Below are positions 32,641 through 47,589 of a stretch of DNA of 64,000 bases, piece by piece (within the stretch, counting starts at the first letter, position 1; each line of letters begins with the position of its first letter). Made by a program: the position numbers and the translations under genes. This DNA comes from Epiperipatus broadwayi. Taxonomy: Eukaryota; Onychophora; Udeonychophora; Euonychophora; Peripatidae. The notes beneath the pieces were generated by a model. That model did not search any database and was not told where the DNA came from. It was given only the letters and a program-made list of their open reading frames with translations. The stretch spans positions 436,001 through 500,000 of the forward strand of contig JAQFVV010000280.1 of NCBI GenBank assembly GCA_028023455.1, written 5' to 3'.

Positions 32641-34301
32641 TACAACTTGTATATTATACCCTAGTCCCGCTTTGGTATTTCCAGAAGCAGAAGTCTCTTA
32701 GAACAATCTAATATAGTCAGAAATCAGCTAATTTAAATATGTGTTTGGGGGCTATAACTTCTTTGGTCCTACTGAATTACCTTTACAGTTTTAATTATTT
32801 TTGAATCTTACTGTCAGTTATTGAACGTTTGCCTTTAAATTCTATATTGGTTGTGAAGTTTTATATAAAAATGTATTTCTCTATGCCAAATTCAATTTAT
32901 TATTCTACCAAGCAGAAAATACTAACTTTTAATTTTAGTTACTAATTATAGGATTCTTTATAGAGAAATAGAATTATTTTTGCCTAAACCCAAAAACATA
33001 TTTTTTTTGTAACCATATCCGGACCTTAATAACATAACATTCCTGAATATCAAAATTTGCAATTTTAGAGTTTAATAGATAATCAAATTTAGAATATATA
33101 TATATATTACAGAAGCAATAAGTATAATATAATGTACATTGCTATTTCTCAATCTATTTCATTGCATGACTTCTTTTTATCATATGTAGACTCCTCTTCA
33201 GTATTTAATATTGTTTAGTTATTTTTAAAATAAATTAAGCACATATTCAAGAAATTCTTAATCTTCTGAGCTACTGGGACTTATAACCTAAGAATATTTA
33301 AATGAAAGGGGTCACCAAGACTTAAGGGTTGAATCTTAAAACACTCTAAAAGTAGCTATCAAAGATCTTCAAATTTGAAGAAAATGTAGAAATAAGTAGT
33401 AATAATATATTTATTGGAATGATCCTACATAAATTTCAAATAATAATATCTTAACATTGAACCAGAATTTTGTGAACCCTCCATGAGAATCTCCAAGTTA
33501 AGAACTACAGCTGTTAATAATAATTCTTTTTTCTGATATGAAATCATTACAAATTTCAATTACGATCAAAATTTTAGAGACTTTTTTGTAATTATTATGG
33601 AGCAATTGTGAACTCACTGATTGTTGTAGAACATAATTAATTAGAAGATTAATTTAATACTTGAATTATTGATTTAATGTTCACTGCAATGTAACCCACT
33701 TAAGTTATTTATAAATAGCACTATTATTCTACCAGATTTATTATATAGAAGTGAGTCATAGAACCTATTAATATAACATAAAAGCACTGGAAAACTTCCA
33801 TTTAAGGATTTTCTATAATAATCTGAAAATATGAAAAAGATCCCAAAACCAATTGGCATGCTCTTTGTTTTTCTGAATATGTTGATATTAAATCTAAAAT
33901 TATTACAAAGATTCTCCCAGAGATGCAATATTGTTTTCATTGAAGTGAATGGAATACTAAGGAGGAATATAATTAGAATCTAACAAAATTGATAAGATTA
34001 AAAAGCAATATTTCACTGTGATAAATAAATAGATTAAAGAATCATTATGTATGTATTTATATTTTAAGTCTTGATTTGTAGAGTTATTATAAAGCTATCT
34101 TTACCCTTCCCTTCTTTTTACTTTTTATTTTTTCATTTTTTTCCCAGAGAGATTATAGTTATGGAAGTTTAATTCACTAAATAAGTTTGTATTAGTTTCT
34201 GAAATATTGAATAAATTTATTTAAAGTTGTAAAATGTATAGGAAAAAATATTACAATGGATAAGTAGTTGTTTACAAAAAAAAAAAAATGAAACTCAATT
34301 A
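32641..34301. other. No gene found
   Basis: A+T-rich sequence with no convincing frame, repeat or inverted structure. Confidence 0.4.
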
Positions 34302-35247
34302 CAGGCAGTCCTGGACTTTCATACATTTTATTTTCATACAATTCGCTATTTTGTACAAAGCCAATAGAAAAAGATATAGCATATTACAGAATATCAAGAA
34401 AAGAAAAAGAAGATGGTCCTTCAAGGATTAATTTGGGCACCAAGATTGATTATAGATAATTCTGGACAATAAAATTCATTACATGTATATCACATTGATG
34501 CAATAATTATATATATATTTTAAAATTATACTTTCTATCAAATTTTGTAAAAACATATAATCCTGTCTAATATTTAATTTATTAATAAAAAATTAATATG
34601 TAATTGCTTATGATATTTTTATTTTTCTATTATTGCTAGAAAAACAAAAATCCCTTTTTAAAAACATTAAAACTTAACCCCTCCCAACAACTTTTCTCAT
34701 TATCCTATAAATTTTAATAAGAAGTTGTAAGAAAAAAAGTTATTTTTAAATTTATGAAAAAAAGGCAGAGAGAGGGAGGGGATTAAGTTTTAATGTTTTT
34801 AAAAAAGATTTTTTATTTTTCTAGCCATAATTGAAAGACAAAAGTCATAAGAAATTAAATGTTTATTTATTTATTTTTTATTAATAAATTATTTATTGGA
34901 CAGGATTATATATTTTTAAAAATCTGATAGTAAGTGTAACTTTTAAATATATATAATTTTTGCATTAATGAATTTTATTGTCCAGAATTATCTGTAATCA
35001 AAATAGGTGTCTGGACTAGTGTAAGTACTAAGAAGAGTACAATTCAACTATTTTCTTGATAAATTTATAAAGAAAACACCAGATACTAATCAATAAAATG
35101 TCATTTATGTATAAGGTAATACACCTCATTAAAAAGTAAATATTTTAAAAATGCTTGTTGAGGTTTTTTTTATATTGCTCTACTTAAGTACATTTCAATT
35201 TTCATACATGTTTCATGAATCAATTAGGTACAATCGAGAACTGCCTG
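34302..35247. mobile_element. Tigger/pogo-like fold-back element, 946 bp
   Basis: Left end TA|CAGGCAGTCCTGGACTT and right end (as reverse complement) TA|CAGGCAGTTCTCGATTG give CAGGCAGT termini with a TA target duplication, the format of pogo/Tigger DNA transposons. The two halves are imperfect reverse complements almost to the centre (near 34730). For example agataattctggacaataaa near 34455 is matched by tttattgtccagaattatct near 34975. Non-coding, mobilised in trans if ever. Confidence 0.75.
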
Positions 35248-35754
35248 TATATGGCATTTCCTTTTTTTAAAATAAGACAACTTAGAAAGATGAAATGTCT
35301 GCCAATTTTTTTAGCACTTTGAAAGTATCCGAAAATTCAAAACATCAAATCAAACAATTATAGAAATAATAAATAGAGCTAGAAAATGAATTTTTATTAT
35401 GATAAATGGCAAAAGTTGTCTGATACAATAGCTTTTCTCATAGATAAGATGATGAAGCCATAGTTTCAGGTAAAAAATAAAATAAGCATTAAAATAAAAC
35501 ATATTTGAATATATATATATTGTACCCTGTGCTAGCATAAGCTTGACAAATCTAACCTAAAGACTTTCCAAGTAACCATCGATAAATATAATAATCTATA
35601 ATCGAGTTAGGTAAACAATGACTATTAATGATAAGTACTATTATCAATAGCTGAAAATGCACTTCTAACATATAATATCTAACCAAATTAATATTTCATA
35701 ATAATTAAACATAATAAATTAACCAAGTTAAAATATAATAATAACGGCGATAAA
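35248..35754. other. Probable 5' region of LINE A
   Basis: Nothing specific seen up to about 35520. Between there and the ORF1 start the sequence is less A+T-biased and may be the LINE 5' untranslated region; the true 5' end is not defined. Confidence 0.35.
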
Positions 35755-37221
35755 ATGAAAACTGTGACTATCGCAAAAACATACGCAAACGTAACAAAAA
35801 TAAACCAGCAGCTTCACAGCATCGAAAAAAGTCCAGCATTAACACAGACAGCAAGATTTAGGAAGTTAAATCAAGCCGACATAAATAATTTAAACCTCAT
35901 AGAAAACAATAATGAAGAGCCCTCCCCAACGATATGGAATCAATGTGAACTGCAAGAAATAAACGTTAATTTCAACAGCACTATCCCCAAAAAATTATTC
36001 GCAACTTTCCAAAAATTTTTTTCACCGAGATCATTAGTGTTAGCTGTCACTGATAGGAATTTAACACTCTATAAATTCCCCAGAGAGCTTCTTTATGAGG
36101 AACTGACAGCAACAGCATTGTAGGATATAGTCTCTAGTATTGGAGAGCATCCAAACTCGCGATACGTTGCAATTCAGTTTTTCGATGAACATCAGCGTGC
36201 TAGATTTCAAACTAAAGTAAAAACTTTGGGAAGCTACGCACTAATAATAGTCGATCAAAGCTTGCAAAACTATTGTAACAGAATAATTAAAAACACTTAC
36301 TTCGGATATACCATTCAGGATTTTCAAAAATTAATACAGTCATTTGGCAAAGCTATTTATATAAAACAAATCTACTTATCCGACACCCCTATACTGGTTT
36401 TTAGCAACAACTTTCATTTCAAAATAAAGCTGAATGACAATGTAAACCCGGAGGATATTCCAACACAAATAATTGACCAGAATGCAATACTGACTATTCA
36501 CATAAAAGGATTAAGGCTGAGATGTTTTGCATGCGGTGAAACTGGACACTTAGCAATCGATTGCAACACCAAAATCAACCAGAAAAATCAACCGAGCTCT
36601 GAAGATCAACCAACAGAAGCTCACCAACCGGAATCAAACATTACAAAACAGATAATGAAAACAACTAATAAACAAGAAAAAATTAATAATAAAACCACAG
36701 ATCAACAGCAATTGAATAATAAAAAAACTGCACACACATTGCCAGCACCTGAAATTCTGGATTTATCAACAAAATCAACCAATAGAATTCAAACCCCCAC
36801 TGATAAAAAAACAGAAAGTCAACAACCTCAAGAGGCTCCAATGGAAAAAATAGCGCACAATCTAAGTCATCCTACCAAAAATACTGATGAAAAAGAGATA
36901 ATAAAAAAACAAATAAACTCACACAGTAATAGTGATCAAGAAAAAATATATATAACACACCAAACACCAAATATTAAAAATAATACAACAATGGAAATTA
37001 TGGAAGCTATCACCCCAAATATGCCTCAAATCACCAAAGCTGACACAGAACAAAAAAGAAGACCAGGCCACCCACCAAAGAAAAATAGAGGGCCCAAAAA
37101 ACTCAAAACAGAATCCAACCTTAGCCTTTCTGATCACAACAATACAACTACAGTGGAAACAGATGAAGATCTGGAAATGGAATATGAGAATGAATGGGAA
37201 GAAACACCAGAACAACCCTAA
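35755..37221 (+). pseudogene. LINE A ORF1 (nucleic-acid-binding), one in-frame stop
   Basis: One continuous frame of 489 codons, including its stop, is broken by a single TAG at 36121. Near residue 259 lies a CCHC zinc knuckle, RCFACGETGHLAIDC, preceded by an RNA-binding-like domain and followed by a long Gln/Asn/Lys/Thr-rich disordered tail with an AT-hook-like RRPGHPPKK stretch near residue 441. This is the gag-like chaperone protein of L1/Tx1- or I-type LINEs. It lies 28 bp before ORF2. Nearly intact, so a fairly recent insertion. Confidence 0.78.
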
Positions 37222-37249
37222 TATTTAAATCTCAACCAAAAAACATATA

Positions 37250-40200
37250 ATGAAAATAAAAATTGCGGCAAACAATGTCAGGGGTTTGAACTCAACCTCA
37301 AAAATTAATAAGTTAAAACATTGGATCAAGGATATACAACCACACTTGCTTGGTATACTTGAGACAAAAATTTATGCTGGATCACAAACTGACCCAGCCA
37401 AACATTTAAATATGGAAGGTTTCTGTGCATGCTCCAGAGAATCTTCCTCTCCCTCAGCTGGAACTGGACTCATAATTGCTAGAAATTGCCCATTCACAAC
37501 GTTCAAAATAATTCACATTGACATGAACTTATTAATTGCAACCTTCAACCAAAAAAGCATAACAATAAATCTGGTTTTTGTATATATGCCTTTACAGGGT
37601 AAAAAAATAGATACCATAATTGCAAACATTAATTCAAGGTTAGCTACAACTTCAACCCAACCATATTAATTGGAGATTTTAATTTAAAATATCAGGAATT
37701 TACCCAACATTGACTTCACAGAATAAACATACCACTAATGAGTGGCCAAGGTTTTTTGCCAGATGATGCCATCTCTTTCCACAATAATTGCTTCTCTTCA
37801 CTTATTGATCTGTGCTTTTATTCTCCAATGCTTCACCACCTTATTGAAATAAAACTAACTCCCTCAACTTTTTCCGATCACTCAGCTCAAATAGTCACAA
37901 TTGACTGTGCCCAAATTCAAATATCACCCTTTCCACTTACAAGAACAATAAGAGTTTTACTTCCAGAAACAACCCCTGAATTTCTGTTCTCTGAGACCTA
38001 CATAATGCTAAACAAAATCAAAGATATGACTTTGAACCCGGTCCAAAAATATCTAGCATTTATGGGAATGTTGTCCTTTAACATCAACCATATAACAAAA
38101 AAACAACCTCCACCATCAAGACTTTTGTCTCTGGCAGATCAGTTACACCAGAGAATAATCATGATTAACCCATAACACTGCACCCAGCAGTATATATTCA
38201 AGCTTACACATGCATACAATAAAGCATGTGAAGAACTCAAAAGCTATCTGAAAATAAAGAAAAGCAAGGTATGCCTAACCAGGCCACACATTTGGACAAG
38301 AGATTATATAATCCTGGGGAACCAACTAGATGTAAAAGTGCCAATGGCACTATATACAAATAGTGGAACATATGTAGGACACAATATGATTATGCCAATT
38401 TTTGAATATTTTAAAGAGAAATTACAAGAAAGACAACCATATAAAATACCACATAATCTGTTTGGTCCGCCAGAGACAAAAACCCCATTCACAAAAGATC
38501 TATTCACAACAAAACTAAATACTATTCGAAACGCTTGCCATCCAGGTAGTCCTGGAGTTCCATTGTTTGTATTAAAGCATCTAAGTAAATTCACAACAGA
38601 ATATTTGTGTCAGTTAGCAAACCATCTAGCACAACAAATTCAACCCATGGAGGGTGTTTATCCAATAGCCATAGTACCCTATAATAAAAAGAAAGCAATT
38701 ATTCCATCTATTACAGACCTCAGACCAATATCTATGGGACCTTTGCCGATCAAAATTATGGAGAAAATTATTAAAGATGAAATTGAACCATATATAATGC
38801 CACTTATCTCTGAAGCACAATATGCAAAGAAAAACTCTTCAACAACAGAAGCAGCTTTATTCTTCAAAGCAATTCTAGCAACAGTAAAACAGCGGAAAAA
38901 ATATGGACCCGTTGTTGTGCAGCTTGACATAGAAGCTGCATTTGACTCAGTCAATATATACACACTTCTAAAAATGCTATAAAAGACACAGAAATTCCTA
39001 GAACACATCTATATATAATTGCTAACCTGCTTCTGAACAGAGAGATCCATATAACTTTAAATGGAAGAAACTCACCATCTTTCACACCCACCAAATCTAT
39101 ATCCCAAGGATCCCCTCTTAGTTCACTATTGTTTATATTTTACATCAATCCCCTTATTAAAAGCATACAAAATGCATTTACTGGGATTGAGATACCAGAC
39201 ACAACACAGCGCACTACATGCATCGCCTATATGGATGATGTTACCATATTCCTAACATCAAAAAAACAAATACCGCAACTCCAAAAGATATTACAAGAAT
39301 ATTCACAAAAATATGAATTAACATTTAATCCAGCAAAAACCACAGCCTGGTCTCTATACATTGGTAAACCATGTACATCAATTTACAAATCAAGACCAAA
39401 CTCTTTTCTTGGGTTCCCATTTCATATGGGAATTACAGGAATGAGATGCCATATGCAAAATAAACTTAAAGAAGAAGCCACAAAAATTATAAACTCCTTG
39501 TCCAAGGCATATCTTTCACTATATTCCAAAGTACAGTTAATTAACCAGCTCATCACAACCAAAATAACTTACTATGTACCAGTTATTTCATTCTCAAAGG
39601 GGTTCATTTCAAAAATTAAAACCATATATAATAAACTACTTTGGGCCAGGAAAACAGTAGCAATTTCCACAAAAAAACTTAGCCAACCTCTAATAAAAAA
39701 TGGACTTGGCTTGCACAACGTCAATGTTTTTCATATACAGAAGTTAAGGAACTCAATAATCACAATACTTGCCAAATACCCCAAAATTAACCACTTGCTA
39801 GAAGTTACTCCAACAGATAGACCACCTCCAAAAGGTTCCTTTTTCACCAACATTATATACCAATGCAAAACCATAGACAAGATTCCAGAACAGTATTTGC
39901 ATAAGTATTCATACTGGGATATTTATGGTTTAATAAACAGAGAAGCAGATACTAATGTTATACAACCTATGCTAGGAATTAACAACAAGAGACTACTCAA
40001 GGAATATAAAAAAATGGGCTCTAGAGCCCAAATACTTTGATTTTATCATGAAAATCAATCTCATTGCCTTGCCAACAACCCACTTTCTTTATCATAAAAG
40101 AATGTATATATCTATTGACCCCTTCTGTGGACTCTGCCATCGAGCAGAAGAGACACTGGACCACTTTTTTTATCAATGTGTAACACTTAACCAAACACGG

Positions 40201-40394
40201 TGTGTAACACCTACAGAAAACCGGGTACAATCATTAATCACATAATAGCTGCTTTTCAGGGAAGATCAATACCTAGCATTAGGGCAGCCACATTTGTTCT
40301 ATATGCATATTGGTGCACCCGATGTACTTTCTTAATTGGCAATAACACCAGACGACACCCAGCTACATTTAGCAACAAACTGCTACACATTTGA
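37250..40394 (+). pseudogene. LINE A ORF2 (endonuclease and reverse transcriptase), frameshifted
   Basis: It starts MKIKIAANNVRGLNSTSK and the endonuclease shows ILETKIYA, LVFVYMPLQG and LIGDFNL, the last after a frameshift near 37665. The RT shows LRPISMGPLPIKIMEK, VVVQLDIEAAFDSVN (motif A), QGSPLSSLLFIFYI (motif B) and AYMDDVTIFL (motif C, Tyr-Met-Asp-Asp at 39228-39239). The thumb reads SFLGFPFHMG and GLGLHNVNVF, and a C-terminal CGLCHRAEETLDHFFYQC zinc motif follows. Breaks: frameshifts near 37665, 38975-39060, 40040 and 40240, and stops near 37713 and 38173. Clade is probably L1/Tx1-like; I-like cannot be excluded. Confidence 0.82.
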
Positions 40395-41056
<662 letters not shown>

Positions 41057-41485
41057 ATCAGAGTTCAAATTAAATACTCCGCTCATCTATTATACTAACA
41101 ATTTAAATTACGACTAGATCATTAATTACAATTAAATTATGGTTCGATTTAAAATACTAATACAAATCATGAAACTCTTCACATGTGACATCCAGCAAAG
41201 GTACAATGGTTTAATATTGAGGATGTATCCCAAAAGATATATTCTCAATGACATAAGTATATTACCCCTACTTAATTCATAAAACAAAAACTATCTTGTA
41301 ATATACTTAATGTCTTATAACACACATAAAATAATTCTAACTTTACAACTTATTAAATTTATTATGAAATCAATTAATATTCTTTCATAAAAATAATATT
41401 AAATTTAACATTAACTAAAACTTCTATCCATCATCATTTCATACAACTCTATAATTATTTAACATCTCAGGTTCACCTCCTCCTC
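41057..41485. other. No gene found
   Basis: A+T-rich spacer between two trinucleotide arrays. Confidence 0.4.
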
Positions 41486-41826
<341 letters not shown>

Positions 41827-44209
41827 GACAAATTAATATCATGTAGTTAAATATAATGAAGGGTTTTACATATATTCAACTACCCTTACAAAACAAAGAA
41901 CAATTAAAATATTTTAATGATTTTTTAAAAAACATACATCTATTTGACTAGTAATATTCTTCAATAAATGTAAATAAAAGTATAAATTCTTATAAAACAT
42001 CATATAATCTTTTATTTATTACATGGCATTCACAGAAAATATTACATTATTAATATAATCGCAATATTAAATATTTTAAAATTGGTATTGGATAATTTTC
42101 ATAATCACTAATAATTAAATCTTCTGTAACAACAATAATTATAATACATTTTTATTAATCATGAGCAATAATATAATATTTCAAACAATTTTCATAAATC
42201 ATGTATGTGGATATGAAGATTAAAAAAAAACACTCTGATACATCAAACTCTCAAGACAATATGAATTCCAAAACATTAACAATTTTATTACAATTTAACA
42301 ATATATTATATTTACAACAATATAAATTAATAAAAAGAACTTAAAATATTTACAAAAAATAACATAAGAAAATTAATTAGATTAAAATATTTACATAAGA
42401 AAACATAAAAATAAACAAATATTAAATAGCCTTCATTCTGACTTTACTATGGAAAATAGAATATATGATATATCATAGTAACAATACTATTATTTCTATC
42501 ATTATGACAATGATTTTCCATTATCGTCATCATAATAAACAATAACAATTTGAACTAATAATATGCTTCATCTTATTTAGAAAGTAATTATGATTATAGC
42601 AATGCCTATTAACTATAAAATTTAAGTTAAAGTTAGCATTTATCCAACACTTAGCATATAACATTATATTGAAAAAGATTTGACATATATTTTATATACA
42701 AGTAAAGCATTTCTCTTTACCTTTCAGATATGTTCTAGCATTTTAATGCAAAATTTAAATAAAGAAAAATATAGTTCTAATTCTAATCATTACTTTATAA
42801 AATTAATTACTTTTAAAACATTTTAAAAAATAATCCTATAACTTTACTCTTCTATAAGTCCAATATTCTTATGAAAAATTCAAATTATATTAAAGAATTA
42901 TATTGTTTGACATTTTTTACTTATTCATTTTACAATTTATTATCATCATAGCAATATGAATTAATATTTGAGTTTAATGATCTCTAACATTCAAACATTT
43001 CTAAAAAATCAAATTATTCCTTTTCCACTTTCTCTGTAAATAGTAAATAATTAAACATCATTTGTGATAGAATTTTTCTCTCTCACATTCACAAAGATGT
43101 ACAACTTCCAACATTCTAGTTATTATTCCAATTACCTTTTAAACTAGCATTTATGATGCAATACCCAGTGGCAACTAATAGTGATTATAGTGAGGGATAT
43201 AAATACAATAATAACTCAAATGAGGATGAAACATCATGGTTACAATTCTTAAGGTCACATATTTATCATGTACCCTAAATTTCTATCATGGCTTTTACCT
43301 GAGCTCTTATTGAACTATGGAAAGAGCACAGCTGTTCATGTACTAACTATACAGTCCTTTGTTATCTGTATTTAAATTCTTAACTTACAACAATATAATT
43401 CACATATAATAATTTTCCTTAATATCTTTAGCATCCAGGATTTTGTTTTATAATTACTTTCTCAGACCACTATCCTTTATCTTCCACATTCTGAATACTT
43501 CTGCTAACATCACAAAAAAATACTAACCTCATTACATAAAACAATCTCCAAACCACACTTCCAAAATAATTATCTAATATTAAATTCAAGACAATTCAAA
43601 ACATTGTATACACAAATGATTTCAATAAAATATTCATTGTTATCATACATTCATTCACATATATAGTATTAGATAATTTAGAGATAAACATTTTCATGAC
43701 ATTGTATCTAAACAGATACTATCCATAACAATATACTAGAAACTTATAATCATGTTCTAAAAATATATGCATATTCATAAAAAATTACTGAAATATCTTT
43801 ATTATGGAGTTTGACTTCCAATCTAACAATTTTAAATATCTTTAGATAACTCACATACATTTCCTTACATTTATATTACATTCATAAAATAATGAATAGA
43901 TTCATAATCATATAAATATGATTTGTCTGGTGTTAATATTAAAGCAATATAATAAATGAAATAAAATATAAATTAAAATATTAAAATACATAACAATTTA
44001 TTATTAATTCCAACAATTATTGGAATTAAATACAGTGATCTCTTTCTCTTCTTGATTGTCTGAAAATAAAATAAGCTATGGGTATTTATTTTCACCTTTC
44101 AGAAAATTAAATTTTCTGATACCTATCTTTTTCTTTAGCTTTTTAAAAATAAGTTATTTCAATATTAAAACTATCAAATATTTCAAATAATGATGTTAAC
44201 TGAATATCA
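41827..44209. other. A+T-rich, G-poor spacer
   Basis: About 2.4 kb bounded by trinucleotide arrays, with conspicuously few G on the plus strand. No frame or repeat family recognised. Confidence 0.4.
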
Positions 44210-44370
<161 letters not shown>

Positions 44371-45833
44371 AAGAAGAAGAACCTCCCCATATTACAAAAG
44401 ATAATCAAGAATTATACCTCAAATTTTAATTTAAAAATTAACACAAATAAAACTGCTGCATGGTCAATATACACAGGCAAGCACTGTACAGAGATGTTTA
44501 ATGATAAACCATCTGCTTTCCTTGGTTTTCCATTCTACCTTGGAACCAATGGAATGAGGCAAAAAATTCAAAATAAATTTTAAAAAGATGCTGAAAAAAA
44601 TCACAGCCTCACTTGAAAAGTCATACCTGTCAATATATGCAAAGGTAGCACTATTTAATCAACTTATAATTACAAAAATTACTACATACCTATAATCAAA
44701 TTTGCAAAAACATTCATATCTAAAATCTCATCAATATGTAACAAACTAATATGGAAGAGAAAGACAGTGGCAATCTCTTTAAAAAATCTGAGCAGACCAC
44801 CACATAGCAATGGACTTGGACTCCATACAATCAATGTTTTTTTACACATGGAAATCAGTAAATCTAATAACAGCAACCATAAAAAGATTCCAGACCTGGA
44901 GTGTGTAATCAGTATAATAGACACAGATAGACCACCCCCTTCAAACATGGATATCTATCCACACTGATTGAAGAACTTAAGCCAATATACAACAAAATAT
45001 CACTCAATAATGACAACAAGTATACATACTGGAACATTTATAATATACTATACCCAAACCAGACACCTAATCTACATCCATCAGTTCTTGGGATAGACAA
45101 CAGGCAACTACTGCAACAATTCAGAAAATGGTCATTAGAACCAAAATTATTTGATTTTCTACTTAATCTTAATCTTAATGCTCTACCCACAACACATTTC
45201 CTTAGATTTTGTAGACTCTATACAAATATAGACCCCATGTGTGGGCTATGTCATAGAGAAGAAGAGACACAAGATCATTTTCTTCATTCCTGCAGAGCCC
45301 TAGAAACAATATGTCGCACAATGTTTACCACATACAGAAAGGCTATCATTTCAATTGATGAAATAATAAATACATTTAAAAAAGGCAACATCCCTGCTAT
45401 TCATGCAGCAACATATAGCCTTTATGCCTACTGGTGTACCAGATGCACTTTTGCACTTGCTAATAACCCTCAACACCACCCAGCAACATATTCAATAAAA
45501 CTAGAACTGTTCAGAAAAAGAGACAGCATCCTAGCTCAACCAGATGTGTTTGCAGCCACATGGTCACACTTGAAACAAAGATCCAGTCTATAAAATATAT
45601 AAAGTCCAATATAATAGATGATGACATTTTCAACATCAGCATTTTTTCCAACTTCAAAGAGATGCAAGCATAAACTGAACTAAATAGAAGACCAAATTTA
45701 AAAACAAGAAAGTATGCAGAAATGATAAAGACTTATATACTGAAAGTTATTGTAATTTGTTTTGCAATATAGTACTAGATGTGACTCTGTAACTTTTTAG
45801 ACTCAATAAAGTTTTGCTTTGAAACACACACAC
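44371..45833 (+). pseudogene. LINE B, 5'-truncated copy related to LINE A
   Basis: The copy begins inside the RT just after motif C (KKNLPILQKI) and runs through SAFLGFPFYLG, SNGLGLHTINVF, TDRPPP, PTTHFLRF, MCGLCHREEETQDHFLHSC and YAYWCTRCTFALANNPQHH to a stop near 45593. A 3' region with CTCAATAAAGTT and a TAA tail follows. Every block has a counterpart in LINE A, so it is the same family but a different subfamily. Several frameshifts and stops. Its 5' truncation point coincides with a (TTA)n array. Confidence 0.8.
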
Positions 45834-45971
<138 letters not shown>

Positions 45972-47589
45972 ATTAAAAAAACAGAGCTTTGCTGTGAACA
46001 ACAGAAAAAAGTTTGAACAAAAACTTCTCTCCCCCTGCCAATGCTAAACAAACTCATAAATCACAAAGTCAAATCCTTAAAAAGCTCAGCAAAATATTGT
46101 CAATCTGTATGGAATAAATATTTTACTAAGTCTGTTTTCTTAACATGTGTCAGGAGAACAAATATTTTGACAGGAAAATATTCACTAATATAATTTTCAT
46201 ATTAAGTAATATATTCCATGTAAGTATATTTTTCAGGCTAGTCTAAATTTTATGGCAAAATATAACACAATTAAAATTATTTCGTCAGTAAGCATTTATA
46301 AAGCATTTTATAGAATAAAATTATTTATCAGTTCATTTTTCAGCAGACAATTTTCATTCTTATTTTCCTACAAACATATATATTCATATTTAAATGATGA
46401 TAATTTATTGCAGGATACTTCTTTAAAAAAAATTCAAGATTTTATATTTTCAAATGTGCACATATTAATCAATAATTTCTTTTAAAATAGTACAATTTTT
46501 TCATCGAGGCAATATTATATATAACAATAATATTTAAAATCATATCGCAATCTATCTCACTTTTAATAAAGAAAATCTTTTAAAAGGTACAATTCATTCA
46601 CCTTTCTTTCAATAGTAAAATCTTTTAAAATGTATAGTTCATTCATCATTATTTTAAATAGGAAAATCCTTTTTAAACGGTAAAGTTCAAAATATATTTT
46701 CTCTCAATCTTTCTATGCACAAATTTAAAACATATAATATCCATCCAAACCATTCTTTTAAAATAAACTAATAATAAAATATATTTATTTGCATTCACAA
46801 ATATTATAAAGTATATTCATATGTATCTAATTCAATTGCATGTATTGTTTGTTCTTCCTTTTCTTCCTTTTGAAATACATAAAGCTGGTTAAATAACTTT
46901 CAACAAATATCCTTTGCATACTTATAAGATATAAATTTCGCAATAGTTTATATTTATAAAGTTTATCAAAATTGTTAAATATAAATGTTTTTTCATTTCA
47001 CACATAATAAACATATTAAACATAAAGTTCTTATGCATTTTTAAGCTTCCTTCAGTTATATGATTTAAATTCTCATAGCTTTTGGGACATATTAAGCAGG
47101 TACTTTGATGATAACTACTGGTTTCTATAAAAATTATCATAGTTTTCATCAAGCTTCAAAGTGAAATTTTACTGATAGGAAATACATAACTTACGCAGAT
47201 ATGGAGTACATTAAAACAATTATTTAAAATTATACTTTAAACTTTTAAATAAATAAAAATGTATTTTATAAAAAAAAAAAAATATTAAAATTAGACAAAT
47301 AAAACAAGATTAGACAAGAAATGCTACTACTACTAGTACTGTCTAGACTGATTGAACACCTCTATTTATCCTATCAAGTGATCTCATTGGTTAATCCAAG
47401 TTCTTATTAAATACTAATTTACATATAAACCAAATTATTTTATGTACAAAATAGTTTTCTAAATTATTATTCATCATTTTTATATTATATTGAATTTATT
47501 TAATATTTCTATAATATAGAATACCTTTATTTAAACAATTAAAGTATATTTAATAACTTAAAATATTAATTTTAAAATAAAAAATATTA
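45972..47589. other. No gene found
   Basis: Contains three imperfect units of about 46 bp at 46571-46700 (each with aaaatcttttaaaa and gtTCATTCA-type sequence). Otherwise A+T-rich, with an A run at 47267-47281. Confidence 0.45.

Noticed and set aside
36919-37215. 98-codon minus-strand frame
   Set aside because: Antisense shadow of LINE A ORF1, lacking stops because of the Gln/Asn/Lys-rich coding sequence.
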